A stretch of DNA of 64,000 bases. Source: Prorocentrum cordatum. Its lineage: Eukaryota > Sar > Dinophyceae > Prorocentrales > Prorocentraceae. A model generated the notes under the pieces. That model was not told where the DNA came from and ran no database searches. It saw only the letters and a program-made list of their open reading frames with translations. This document shows positions 43,281 through 52,844 of this stretch, piece by piece (the first letter of the stretch is position 1; the number at the start of each line of letters is the position of its first letter). The stretch covers positions 192,664-256,663 of the forward strand of contig CAUYUJ010019627.1 of assembly GCA_963575745.1 (NCBI GenBank). Reading direction: 5' to 3'. The translations under genes were made by a program, and so were the position numbers.

Positions 43281-43284
43281 AACA

Positions 43285-43475
43285 TTGAGGACTCTAGGAG
43301 ACTGATGGCTCTGAGGACTGAGGGCTCAATGGGACTGAGGATTAGGGGACTGAGGACTAGGGGGCTGAGGACTACTGAGAACACTGAGGGCTGTAGGGGA
43401 CTGAGGACTCCAAGGACCTGAAACCTACGGGACTGGGGACTCTAGGGGATTAAGGACTTGAGGCTCTGGTACCAG
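43285..43475. repeat. GGGACTGAGGACT minisatellite
   Basis: Irregular copies of GGGACTGAGGACTAG-like units of about 12-14 bp. Confidence 0.85.
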
Positions 43476-43614
43476 TGGAACATGGTCAGAATGCAACGTC
43501 GAGATCTCTATTGGGATTGTAGACTTTAAGGGGCACGGTTCGAAGAGACACTTCGATTCTGAAAGGATGCCATCCGTAGAGGCCTCCTAGATGGGGTCCG
43601 CGTAGATGGGGTCG

Positions 43615-43760
43615 AAGGATACCGCCGCATCGCCGATGCATCGGCGATGCATCGTCGATGCATCGGCGATGTGTCGCCGATGCAACGTCGGCGTCGGCGC
43701 GAAGCAAATCAGGCTCCACATCGAGCCGCTTCGACGACGCATCGGTGATGCAGCGCGATC
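43615..43760. repeat. GATGCATCGGC self-complementary repeat
   Basis: About eight units of CCGATGCATCGGCGATGCAT type, each itself palindromic around ATGCAT, so the tract can fold in many registers. Apparent Met/Arg/Asp-rich frames are repeat translations. Confidence 0.85.
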
Positions 43761-44097
43761 CTCCGACCCCATCTGCTCCGACCCCATCTGGGAGGTCTAG
43801 AATCCGCCAGCCATTTGCAGCGACAGCTCCTCCGGCGGGGCGCGGCCAGTAACCATGAAGCCGCCCCGCTCCCTGAAATCTTTCAGGCGGCCGCGGCCCG
43901 TGTCGCGAGTGGCCCTGCAGAGGGCGAAACTCGCTACAGCTCCAGTGGACGCGGCGACGGCCCGCATTGTTTAGAACCACCTGGCCCTGCCCACAATAAC
44001 GGAGGAGGAATAGAGGGTAGGATCGGGAGGAGGAGTGGGAGGAGGGGGAGGACGGGGATTGGGAGAGGGTGGAGGGAGGGGGAACGATGAAGGAGGG

Positions 44098-44672
44098 AGG
44101 ATGATGACGAGGAAGCCCGCAAGGTCGAGAATGGAACTATATTGAGGAAGCGCCTCGTCGGCATGTTCTTAGCTGGCGAGCTTACAGCCACGCTCTTGGT
44201 CGAGCTTTGCAGTTTGATGACCAAGGCTGGCGCGCATGGAGTGGAGGACTTTGGTAAACCGCTCGCTCATTCCAAGAACGCAGCTAAACGAGTGGCGAGA
44301 TTGATCGGACTGGACATTGTTCAAGAGGAATGCCTGCAGGAGTACAGCGTCCCTCAACACGCCAGGAAAGGACAGATGTCGAGGTGGAAATCAATGGCGT
44401 TCGTTCCTTTCCACGAAGCCCTCAGTCGCAGCTTTTCCCGCCACCCGCAGGAATATCTCAAACACCTTGGAGACCCCGATAGTCTAGCAGGAAGTTTTCA
44501 CAATCACCCGAGTGTTCGACGCTATGGGGCACAGAGGTGCATCCCGCTCCGCATGTTCGTAGATGGAGCTAAGCTGGACGAGCAAGCATCGCAGTTAAAC
44601 ATGACTGTGGCTTCGCAGCTCCGCCTGCCGCTTCGGTTGTCAATGAATCTCGGACGTGGTTCATTCCCTACC
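44098..44672 (+). CDS. DDE-transposase-like gene, N-terminal exon
   Basis: An open segment starts near GATGATGACGAGGAAGCCCG and reads about 190 residues (from LRKRLVGMFLAGELTATLLV), with HARKGQMSRWKSMAFVPFHE and ARRYGAQRC-like and PLRMFVDGAKLDE parts. I recognise the layout of a transposase-like protein that is abundant in dinoflagellate genomes: a helical N-terminal part, then a region with R(x)nC(I)PL.(M/L)F.DG, then a zinc motif exon. The exon stops at TAG 44673, probably just beyond a donor. Without the following exons it is incomplete. No upstream start is certain; the Met at 44142 is the first in frame. Confidence 0.55.
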
Positions 44673-44759
44673 TAGGCTCTGCCTAGAAGGGTTCTTACTC
44701 TCTTGCTTTAAGGTGCCAGGCAGTGCACACCGCCCCAGGCGGTTCCCCCAGTATCCGCC

Positions 44760-45130
44760 CCGCGGTTCCCCCAGTTACGTCCCCTTAGCTTAGCGGTGCT
44801 TATCTCATCTTAGCTAAGCGTATTTCATCTAAGCTTAGCTTAGCTTCATCTTAACTCAGGTTTAGATTAGCTTAGCTTACCTTCATCTTAGCTTCGCTGA
44901 GCTTTAGCATAGCATAGCATAACAGAGTACATCATAGCATAGCATATCATAACATGGCGCAACTTAGCATAACATAGCATATCATAGTGTAGCATAGCAC
45001 AGCGCAGCATGACATAGCATAGCATAGCATAGCATAACATAGCTTAGCATATTATAGCATAGCATAGCGCAGCATAGCATAACATCGCATAGCATAGCAT
45101 ACCGCAGCATAGCATGGCATGGTATAGAAT
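44760..45130. repeat. AGCTTAGCTTA and (ATAGC)n pentanucleotide tract
   Basis: About 44790-44890 consists of TTAGCTTAGCTTC words and 44905-45125 of ATAGCATAGCATAGCAT repeats. It separates two exons of the transposase-like gene, so it is either intronic or an expansion that broke the gene. Confidence 0.9.
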
Positions 45131-45501
45131 AGCAACTAATGCGGCTTTCCTAGGGGCTCCAACTTCTAGGTAGGGTCGCACTGGGGAAATATTTCGTTTG
45201 AGCGAATTGAAACAAGCAAAGCAAAGCAAGCATAGTATATGCAGTGGTCAAGCAAACATAGTAGATGCAATGATGATGGGGCGAAGCAACATCGAGTGAA
45301 ATGGGACTACGTACATAATGCCGAAATACAGAACACGGAGCATACCGAATCTAATATATGATATGGGGAGGGGGAACTATTTGGAGTTAGCGCGGGCGCC
45401 AGCCCGACGACAACGACGAAGACGACGACGACGACGACCGACGCCCAGGTTGGCACCCCTGCGGTGCGCGGATTTTTGTTTCTTGCGTCCACCGCAGTAG
45501 G

Positions 45502-46470
45502 CGGGTACCTTTCGCTGCGGTGCACACCAGAAGTTTCTGCAAGTGCGGATGCAGGGGGACTCACACCCTGCAGCGCGTGTGGGAGATAGGTGCACATTTC
45601 TTTCGAATTAGCTTAGATGGGTACTGTCCAGCGCATAGTTTTTCGGGTTCGCCGTGGGACGTGACGAGTGCTCGAGGGAAGCTCGCCGGGAAGCCCCTGT
45701 TTGAACACAATGGTGTTCATTATCATGGCGTTCTTATTGAGATTTCCTGTGATTTAGATGAGTATGCCAAATCTTTGGGCTTACCGCACTACGGTGCAAA
45801 GTACCCGTGCATCAGATGTTTCAGGCCTCTGCAGTCCTTGGGTGACCTGTCCGTGGAGTCCAGGAAACGATCTCACCAATGGGTTGCCGATTCCGCTGAA
45901 TCAAGTCTGTCATTCTACGATATCGATGACGCACGCGTTCAACGCTTGCTGGATGTCATCGAAGGCAACAGGAGACTCGGTGGCCAGGTCGTGAAAAAAG
46001 CACGTTTGCTTCAAGATATCTTTCCAGGGATTCAAAATTACGATCGGATCGAACCTGCAGTAATGGGGTTTCCAAGCGTGGTACATGGCGACCGTTGTTC
46101 AGATTACCCACCAGAGCGGCGGAAAATACTTGTCTATCGGCGGGCACCCGGCCTCTTGCTGTTTTTCGCCAGGCTTCTCCCGGTTGCAGGCGTGAGTGAG
46201 GGCGTGCCGCATTTAACAATGAGCATGTTCATTTTCGACTCTATGCACGTGCTGGAGCTCGGGCTTCTACACAACCTGTTGGGTTATATACTAACGAACC
46301 TCATCCAGAACAATTTCTTCGGCCAGTTGCGGGAGAAAAACAATGACCCTATAGATGCAACCTTGACGGACAATTTGAAAAATTGGTATCGGCGCCGCGG
46401 TCAGATGGGCCGAAATTTGCCCCTTGGATTCCAACCGAAAACCACTGACAAAAGGTTCGGGGATGCTGGG
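45502..46470 (+). CDS. DDE-transposase-like gene, central exon
   Basis: The segment follows a CACCGCAGTAG acceptor and reads without stop to 46509; coding similarity seems to end near 46470, where the DNA turns G-rich. Features: a Cys cluster CKCGCRGTHTL, then YPCIRCFRPLQSLGDLS (a second Cys pair, together a likely zinc ribbon); an acidic DIDDARVQRLLD stretch; and SMFIFDSMHVLELGLLHNLLGYILTNLI, where the Asp of FDSMH is at the place of a catalytic DDE Asp with an MHxLxLG signature. These are typical of a cut-and-paste transposase catalytic core, and I know close relatives only from dinoflagellates. I do not assign a superfamily. Composition is far less GC-rich than the neighbouring retroelement. 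Confidence 0.65.
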
Positions 46471-46584
46471 CAAACGGGAACAGGGGGGATGGAGGAAGGG
46501 CAGGACTAGGATGAGGGGGGCAGGAATAGGATGAGAAGCTTGAGGTTCGCGGTTGGAATCTGGGGCGCAATGGTCGGGCCATCC

Positions 46585-47130
46585 CTCCCAGGTATTGAGC
46601 AGAGTTTGCGTCTTACGAACATCACTGTCCACATGTGCGGGAGTCCAAAGGAACCGTGTATGGCCAGGATCAAGGCAGCAAAAACTAAGGTGTTGTTGGG
46701 GTGGGTGACAGATATCATGAACCTTCAAGGTGGGGCCGCCCTACTGAATGAAAACGCGGATATAGACAACATGGGGTCTGATCTACTCACTTGTTGTGAG
46801 AAAATGACTGAGTTCTATGCTGTCTTAGCAGGCGAGGCTAGAGTCGTCAGCGCAGATGCTTATCCTCAGTTAGACGCATGCGTCAGCGATTTTGCAGAAG
46901 CTTGGGTCGCAGCTGGCGGCGCAACGACAACGAAGTTTCACATTTTCGAATCCCACCTTGTTCAGCAGATGCGGGAATTCGGAAATTGCCTACATACGCA
47001 CAACTATTTAGATGAAAGCGAACAATTCGCAAGTAAAAAGCGGAGCAAGTTTATCAACCGTGGCCAGACCTACGGAAAAACACATTTAAGCAAATGGTAT
47101 GCTGAGTTCATGGCGGCTGATTATTACTGA
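46585..47130 (+). CDS. DDE-transposase-like gene, C-terminal exon
   Basis: Follows CCATCCCTCCCAG and reads GIEQSLRLTNITVHMCGSPK, then MARIKAAKTKVLLGWVTDIM, a helical region, and TKFHIFESHLVQQMREFGNC followed by NYLDESEQFASKK. In this protein type the last part (K.H.F.HL....GN....DE) carries the third acidic residue. The frame ends at TGA 47130. It is in the same frame as the central exon; the 115 bp between (46470-46584) is G-rich, has stops and looks like an intron, so the gene may still be intact. Confidence 0.6.
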   Translation, partial: LPGIEQSLRLTNITVHMCGSPKEPCMARIKAAKTKVLLGWVTDIMNLQGGAALLNENADIDNMGSDLLTCCEKMTEFYAVLAGEARVVSADAYPQLDACVSDFAEAWVAAGGATTTKFHIFESHLVQQMREFGNCLHTHNYLDESEQFASKKRSKFINRGQTYGKTHLSKWYAEFMAADYY

Positions 47131-47179
47131 GCGGAGTGTGGGCGTACTGAACATATCGAAGAAACGATTGATACGGATG

Positions 47180-47600
47180 ATAGGCAAGAGTAGTTAGAGG
47201 AGGGGGGAAGGAGGAAGGAGGGGGAGGAGGAGGAAGAGGAGGAGGAGGAGGAGGAGGACAATGAGGCGGAAGACGACGACTACAATCGACCTCCACGTCG
47301 TGCAAGAACTGTTTGGGAATGGCGCGCGCGGCCGCTTCGCTACCGCCGCTCCGGCGGCCCCGCCGCCACCGCCGCCCCGCCGCCGAGGGGGGCCGACCCG
47401 CTCCGCGCGGGAGGAGGAGGAGGAGCAGGAGGAGGAGGAGGAGGAGGAAGGGAAATTAAAGGACGGAAGGAAAGGAGGGGAGGAAGGAGCGAGGGAAAAA
47501 AACAGGGAGGGAATAGGAGGGGGTAAAAAAGTAAGGAGGGGAGGAAACGTGACACAAACAACGAAACAAAAGGATAATGGAAAGGGTGAGGTGGGAAGAG
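47180..47600. repeat. Purine-rich tract
   Basis: Mostly GA on the plus strand (GGAGGAGGAAGAGGAGG), interrupted by a GC-rich patch at 47320-47400. No gene. Confidence 0.8.
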
Positions 47601-47774
47601 GGAGGCCTGGTTTGTCTCGCAGCCTTCAACAGGCCTCACGAGACCTCTGGAGGCTTTCTGAGACCTTTTCTTTCTCCAGCCGATGCTCCTTCCTAGTCCT
47701 AATCCTCCCCTCATTCAGCGAGGAGGCTCTCGTGCTGGCCCTCGAAAGGGTGCGCCTCCTTTTGCTCGGGCGCG

Positions 47775-47791
47775 GGGGGGATCGAACCCCC
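47775..47791 (-). other. Isolated tRNA-like T-arm / pol III B-box
   Basis: On the minus strand GGGGGTTCGATCCCCC forms a perfect 5-bp stem with a T-loop. No matching acceptor, D arm or anticodon arm can be folded upstream, so this is not annotated as a tRNA; it may be chance or a relic of a tRNA-derived element. Confidence 0.3.
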
Positions 47792-47869
47792 TCGGCGCCG
47801 CGCGGGCGCGAGCCTGCGCGCCAGGGCCCGTCGACTGGGCCGCTTCATTCGCACCCTTCGCACCCTTTG

Positions 47870-49260
47870 CCCCCTCCTCCGCCTACTCCTCTTCCACTTC
47901 CTCCTCCTTCCTCCTCCTCCTCCTCCTCCTTCTCCTCCTCCTCCTCCTCCTCATTCTCCTCCGCTCCTCCTCTTGCTCCTCCTCCTGCTCCTCCTCCTCC
48001 TCCTCGTCCTCGTCCTCCTCCTCCACCTCCTCCTCCTCCTGGTTGACTTTTTCACATGGTCATGCTCGTACTCAAACTCTTCCTCCTCCTCCTCCTCCTC
48101 CTATTCCTCCTCAATGCTACTCCTCAGATTATTCCTCAGATTACTCCTCATATCATTCCTCATAGTCCTCCTCCTCCTCCTCCAACTATTCCTTCTCCTA
48201 TTCATCCTCCGTTTCCTCCTCCTATTCCTCCTTCTATTCCTCCTCCTATTCCTCCTCCTGTTCCTCCTCATAGTCCTCATCTTATTCCGTATCAGTTTCC
48301 TCCTCCTATTCCTCTTACTACTATAGCCTCGCGTTCCTCCTCATATGCTTCCTCCAATTGCTCGTCCTACCTGTCCTCCTATTCCTCCGACTATTCCTCC
48401 TAATATTCCTCGTATTATTCCTCGTATTCCTCCTCCTATTCCTCCTCCTAGTCCGCCTCATATTCCTCCTCCTAGTCCTCCTCCTATGCCCCCTTATATT
48501 CCCCCTCCTTGGTACTTGCCCTGCCTATCCCCCCCTCCAATTCCTCCCTCCTGTTCCTATTCCTCCGTCCTATTCCTCTTCCGATTCCTCCTCATATTCC
48601 TCATCATACCCATCCTATTCCTCACCCTGTTCCTCCTATTATTCATCTTGATCCTCCTCTTATTTCTCCTCATATTCCTCTTGCTGTGTCCTCCGTCTAT
48701 TCATAATCCTCCTCCTGTATGTCCTCATACTCCCCATGCTATTCCTCATCCTATTCCCTATTCGTAGTCCTCCTCGATCCTCCGCCTATAGTCCTCCTCC
48801 GATTCCTCTTCCTAGTCCTCCTCCTAGTCCTCCTCTCGTTCCTTCTCCTATTACTTCTCATGCTCCTCCTCACGTTCCTCATCCTATTCCTCCTCTCCTC
48901 CTATTCCCCTCATGTTCCTCCTCCTATTCCTCCTCCTATGTTCCTCCTCCATTTTTTCTCCTATTCCTCCTCCTGGTTCTGCCCTTATTATTCCTCCTCC
49001 GATTCGTTCTCAGATTCCTCTTCCTATTCCTCCTCATGTTCCATCCTCCTATTCCTCCTCCTAGTCGGCCTCCTAGTCGTCATCCTAGTCCTCCTCGTTT
49101 TTCTTGTCCTATTCCTCTCCTATCGCATTCCTCCTCTCATTCCTCCTACTCTTCCTTCTGTTCATCCTCCCATTCATCATCCTATACCCCCCCCTCGTGT
49201 TCCTCCTCCTATTCCTCATACCTCATGCTGATGTTTCCTACTCCTCCTTATTATTTTCTA
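47870..49260. repeat. 1.4-kb pyrimidine-rich CTCCTATTCCTCCT minisatellite
   Basis: The plus strand is almost purely C/T with repeated CCTCCTATTCCTCCTCCTA words, broken by scattered single purines. All three forward frames are open for long runs as Pro, Ser or Leu translations; none is a gene. Such mirror-symmetric polypyrimidine DNA can form triplex structures. Confidence 0.9.
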
Positions 49261-49525
49261 TTCTAACCAAGTGTTGCATATAATATGTTTGATTATCATC
49301 CGGGCTGTGTACAGCGGGAGCAGCACTGCCTTGAGGGAGCCCTCCCAACGCTAGGACAGCCTACGTATATTCGGCCTGCACATATACGATTCATCTTCCT
49401 CTTCGGCCGCATCTTCAAATATTCATCACCAACTTAACGAAACCTATGAGATCTCATGTATCTATCCGAAACCCATACAAATCATGAATAACCCTCATGC
49501 TAAAACGCTGAAAAACCAACCTTCC
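49261..49525. other. Unassigned spacer
   Basis: AT-richer single-copy-looking sequence; no gene or repeat seen. Confidence 0.5.
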
Positions 49526-49536
49526 ACACCTTCTAC

Positions 49537-51006
49537 ATGGAAGATACGGAGGACGCAGGTCGAGGGCGAGGGGGCGTTTCTCCCCCTCGACCCCCCAGCC
49601 GCTGCTGCCTCGGACCAAGGCTGGTGCGGCAGGGCCAGGCGCCGCTGGGCCGCCCGGGAAGCCTGCCGATGTTGGCGCGGGCGCGGCCGCCCGCGGCGCC
49701 GCCGCGCACCCCGACGGCCTCGGCGACGCTGACCCGGTCTACGTTCAGGCCTCCGGGGACGTCGAGGCCGCCAGCCGCCGTGCGCGTCGCCGGGCCGCCG
49801 CTGCCCTCGGGCCCGGGCGCGCCCGCTCGGCGCGCGGCGGCTCAGGCGAGGGGCCCGCGGCGGCGTCCTGCCGCGGCGAGCCCGCCAGCCAAGAGGCGGC
49901 GTCGGGTGGCGGCGACTGCGGCGGCGGCTGCGCGCCGGCGCTCCGCTGCCGTGCTGCTGCCGGGCCTGAGCGTGCTGGAGACGGGGTCGATCACGGCGGC
50001 GACGCGGGCGCAGTACGTGGAGGCCTTCGACGGCTTCCAGGCTTGGATGGCACGGCGGGGCGTGCAGCCCACGACGCTGGACGACTACGACGAGCAGCTG
50101 GTCCTCCGCCTGGACGAGCTCTACCTGGACGGCGAGGGGATCGGGGCCGGGCAGAAGCTCTTCGCGTCGGTGCTCTTCTTCCTGGGGCTGACGAAGGCGG
50201 CGGGCTCGCCGATGGCACGAGCGCGGCGGGCGCTGCGCGGGTTCCGTCGGTTGGCGCCGCCTACCTCGCGGCTCCCACTCCCCTTCGAGCTGCTGGGCGC
50301 GCTGGTGAACCACCTCGTGAGCGTCTCGAAGCTCGAGGCGGCGCTCGTGCTGTGGCTGAGCTTCGAGCTGTACCTGCGCCCAAGCGAGCCGTACCACATC
50401 CGGGCCACCGACTTGGTTCGCCCGGCTCGCGGCCGCCTGGGGCACGACAGCTGGAGCGTGACTCTGCACGCCGCCGAGACGGAGGTGCTCTCGAAGACCG
50501 CCGAGTACGACGAGGCGCTGAAGCTGGACCTGCCGCGGCAGGAGCTGCTGGGCCCGACGCTGGAGGCCTCAGTGGCCGCGCGGCTCGGCCCCGACTGGCG
50601 GAGGCTTCGCCCCGCGGCAGCGCGCGGCGCCGCCGCGGGCGGCCGCGCGAGCGGCGCGGCCCCGGAGCCTCTGCTGTTCGTGATCACGCAGCGCGAGGTC
50701 TCGAGCGCCCTCTCGGCCGCCGCCAGGGCCCTCGGGATCGAGAAGTTCCTGCCCGGCCTGCACCCTTACATGCTCAGGCACGGGGGCGCGTCTCTCGACT
50801 ACGGCAGCAAGGCCAGGTCCCTCGTCGACGTCCAGCGCAGAGGCCGGTGGCAGTCGTGGCATTCGGTCCGCCGATACGAGAAAGGCGCTCGCCTGTCGCA
50901 GGTGCTGCAGATGGTGCCCGCTGCGATGCAGGACCACGCAGCGCGGTGCGCCGACTCGCTCGGCGCGATCGTGTCTGGCCAGCGCTGCCCATTTACGCCT
51001 CCCTGA
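49537..51006 (+). CDS. Tyrosine recombinase
   Basis: The frame encodes 489 residues. The first 150 are Ala/Arg/Pro-rich and disordered. A SAM-like N domain (SITAATRAQYVEAFDGFQAW) follows. Catalytic residues: Arg 281 (LYLRPSEPYHI), HPYMLRHGGAS with Arg 414 and Tyr 411 in the first-His place, Trp 438 (RRGRWQSW) and nucleophile Tyr 447 (SVRRYEKG). The Trp-to-Tyr spacing of 9 is the same as in the recombinase at 38769-40193, and both have Tyr replacing the usual His, so they belong to one family. The enzyme would integrate or excise circular element DNA. The ATG at 49537 lies in a 40-bp word that also occurs at 12668-12707 on the minus strand. The TGA (51004-51006) overlaps the methyltransferase frame, which is -1. 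Confidence 0.9.
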   Translation: MEDTEDAGRGRGGVSPPRPPSRCCLGPRLVRQGQAPLGRPGSLPMLARARPPAAPPRTPTASATLTRSTFRPPGTSRPPAAVRVAGPPLPSGPGAPARRAAAQARGPRRRPAAASPPAKRRRRVAATAAAAARRRSAAVLLPGLSVLETGSITAATRAQYVEAFDGFQAWMARRGVQPTTLDDYDEQLVLRLDELYLDGEGIGAGQKLFASVLFFLGLTKAAGSPMARARRALRGFRRLAPPTSRLPLPFELLGALVNHLVSVSKLEAALVLWLSFELYLRPSEPYHIRATDLVRPARGRLGHDSWSVTLHAAETEVLSKTAEYDEALKLDLPRQELLGPTLEASVAARLGPDWRRLRPAAARGAAAGGRASGAAPEPLLFVITQREVSSALSAAARALGIEKFLPGLHPYMLRHGGASLDYGSKARSLVDVQRRGRWQSWHSVRRYEKGARLSQVLQMVPAAMQDHAARCADSLGAIVSGQRCPFTPP

Positions 51007-51767
51007 AGACCCGCTTCTTCCTGGAGGTGTTCAGCGGGTCCGGGCGCCTGGGACGGGCGATCGCCGCTGAAGGGCTGCCCGTCCTGCTTTGGGACATCTG
51101 CCTGGGCCCCGAGTATGACCTGCTGAGGCCGCAGAAGCGTGGGCTGATTCGGTCCTGGGTTCGAAGCGGCCTCGTGATTGGCATCCACCTCGGGACGCCC
51201 TGCAACACGTGGAGCCGCGCGCGGGACATCCCGCCCGGACCGATGCCGCTGCGGAGTGACTCCTTCCCTCTTGGCCTTCCCGACTTGAGCGTCAAAGATC
51301 AGGCCAAAGTTGATGCCGGCAACGTTTTCATGATTTTCAGTGCTGGCCTCATGCACGAGGCCATCAGGGCCAACATCCCAGCTAGTAATGAGAATCCTCA
51401 GACGAGCCGACTTTGGCTCGCCCCTCCTTTCGTCCGCCTGCTGCGCTCGTCGGCCGTCACTTTCACTGTCACGCATTTCTGTCAGTGGGGAGCGCCGTGG
51501 CGAAAAGCCACGGCTTTCGCCACAGTCAACCTCGATATGAGTCGCATCGGTCGTGCGCTGTGCAAGTCTTCCAAGAGAGGAGTTTGTTCCCGCACTGGCC
51601 TGCCGCACGCCCAGCTGCATGGAAAAAACGTGGAGCGCGTCTTTAAAACCAAGCTGGCCGAGGCTTACCCTCAGCGGCTGTGCAACGCCCTCGCCCAAGC
51701 CTATAGTAATGCCGTAATATCTCACAGGACTCGTGTTTTTGAGCGGCTGGTCTTACCAGCCAGTTGA
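50991..51767 (+). CDS. Methyltransferase-like domain after the recombinase
   Basis: The domain is in the -1 frame relative to the recombinase and overlaps its stop. Features: motif I-like FFLEVFSGSGRLGRAIAAEG, the acidic LLWDICLGPEYDLL, motif IV-like GIHLGTPCNTWSRARD with a Pro-Cys, and motif VI-like NENPQTSRLW. Then come THFCQWGAPWRKATAF and CSRTGLPHAQLHG and the end FKTKLAEAYPQRLCNALAQA. The order of these blocks matches the domain at 40197-41050, including CQ(W/Y)GA.W(R/K) and CS(R/K)TG.PH. So the two are homologous although clearly diverged. The frame is open far upstream as a shadow of the recombinase; no ATG marks the domain start, so frameshifting or fusion after splicing is likely. 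A hairpin (GGCTGGTCTTACCAGCC, 51745-51761) lies inside the last codons. Confidence 0.75.
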   Translation: MYASLKTRFFLEVFSGSGRLGRAIAAEGLPVLLWDICLGPEYDLLRPQKRGLIRSWVRSGLVIGIHLGTPCNTWSRARDIPPGPMPLRSDSFPLGLPDLSVKDQAKVDAGNVFMIFSAGLMHEAIRANIPASNENPQTSRLWLAPPFVRLLRSSAVTFTVTHFCQWGAPWRKATAFATVNLDMSRIGRALCKSSKRGVCSRTGLPHAQLHGKNVERVFKTKLAEAYPQRLCNALAQAYSNAVISHRTRVFERLVLPAS

Positions 51768-51787
51768 CATCTTTGGATCGAGTTTCG

Positions 51788-51917
51788 GGAGTGCATGCAG
51801 TGTGTTTCGTCTCATCTGTTGCGTCTCCGGCTTGAGAGTGTGGCCGCCTCTGCAGAGCATCAGATTCGTCCCACACCACGCCTTGCTGGCCATGGAGAAA
51901 GAGCAAGGCCCAGAGAT
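51788..51917 (+). repeat. 130-bp direct repeat, first copy
   Basis: Starts GGAGTGCATGCAGTGTGTTT and ends GCAAGGCCCAGAGAT; identical by eye to 52101-52230. Starts 21 bases after the methyltransferase stop. Confidence 0.97.
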
Positions 51918-52100
51918 GCGTTGTACTTGTACGGAAATCTCGGCACGCGTTTCGGTGAAGGCCGCTCGTCCTGAGGTCCTCGTTTGCCTCTGGTCTCATC
52001 CGTCAACACGGTGGCTCAAAGCAACCAACCGTCCAGCCCCGACCACCGCCCTGTTTTTGTTTCTCATCCTCTCGGCTGCCTGAAGGGCCGCTTTCGATCA
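51918..52100 (+). other. 183-bp segment between the direct repeats
   Basis: Includes CATCCGTCAACACGGTGGCT and CTGTTTTTGTTTCTCATCC. In a split-direct-repeat element this would be the A2 segment whose partner should lie at the missing left end; no second copy is seen in the window. Confidence 0.5.
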
Positions 52101-52230
52101 GGAGTGCATGCAGTGTGTTTCGTCTCATCTGTTGCGTCTCCGGCTTGAGAGTGTGGCCGCCTCTGCAGAGCATCAGATTCGTCCCACACCACGCCTTGCT
52201 GGCCATGGAGAAAGAGCAAGGCCCAGAGAT
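52101..52230 (+). repeat. 130-bp direct repeat, second copy
   Basis: Identical to 51788-51917. It is followed at once by a (TA)n run (52232-52262). Confidence 0.97.
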
Positions 52231-52514
52231 ACATATATATATATATATATACATATATATGTATTCTTTTTATCAAAAACCAAAGAAACATAGATTGGAG
52301 ACTTGTTGTTGCTTGTCGATTCTTCCTCCAAGAAGTCCGCCCGCAGGAGGACATGCCCGACCAAACCCTGGTCCTGCACCCGACCCTCCGAGGAGGGCCC
52401 CTCCCCCCAGGGATCGAGGAACCCTCCTCAGCCCCCCCCCGAAAGAGAGGGAGCGGGTGTCCCGAGAGGCCGCGGCCCTCCCCTCGCCGCCACGGGGCCA
52501 GATCGCCACGCGGC

Positions 52515-52758
52515 TTAGGTCGGGCGCGTCCCCCTACAGGGGGATGCTGGACGATGAATAAAACATACCCCGGAAATCTTCAAAAATGGTCAAGAGATGC
52601 TCAAACAATAACCCCAGGACTATTATTCATAGTATTTTGGACGACGAATAAAGACCACTCCAAGAATATGCCAAAATGGCTAAACGATGCTCAAACATGG
52701 CCCCCAGACTGCTATTTTAAAATATGTTTGAAGATTCCCCCCGTCAAGGGACAGGCTC
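52515..52758. mobile_element. TTAGGTCGGGC-end inverted-repeat element, copy A
   Basis: Left end TTAGGTCGGGCGCGTCCCCC; right end CAAGGGACAGGCTCGGCTTGA, an imperfect inverse. The inside has two related words (ATTATTCATAGTATTTTGGA, GACGAATAAAGACCACTCC). No coding capacity. No clear target duplication was found for this copy. Confidence 0.55.
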
Positions 52759-52844
52759 GGCTTGACACGAGATCCACGCCCTCGTGCGTGCGCCTCCAGG
52801 GGAGACCCGGGGAGCAGCGTTCCGCCCCGCGCAGAAGGGGGGGG

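Larger units (their letters stand above)
49526..52230 (+). mobile_element. 5'-truncated tyrosine-recombinase element with split direct repeats
   Basis: Contains a complete tyrosine recombinase (49537-51006), a methyltransferase-like domain (to 51767) and, after it, two identical 130-bp direct repeats (51788-51917 and 52101-52230) separated by 183 bp. That right-end layout (repeat, unique segment, repeat) is what PAT/Ngaro-type split direct repeats look like. RT, gag-like and left-end sequences are absent, so either the element is truncated or it is a compact recombinase-only form. Confidence 0.7.

Noticed and set aside
47720-47860. tRNA gene on the minus strand
   Set aside because: A perfect T-arm exists (47775-47791), but the acceptor, D and anticodon arms cannot be folded at proper distances.
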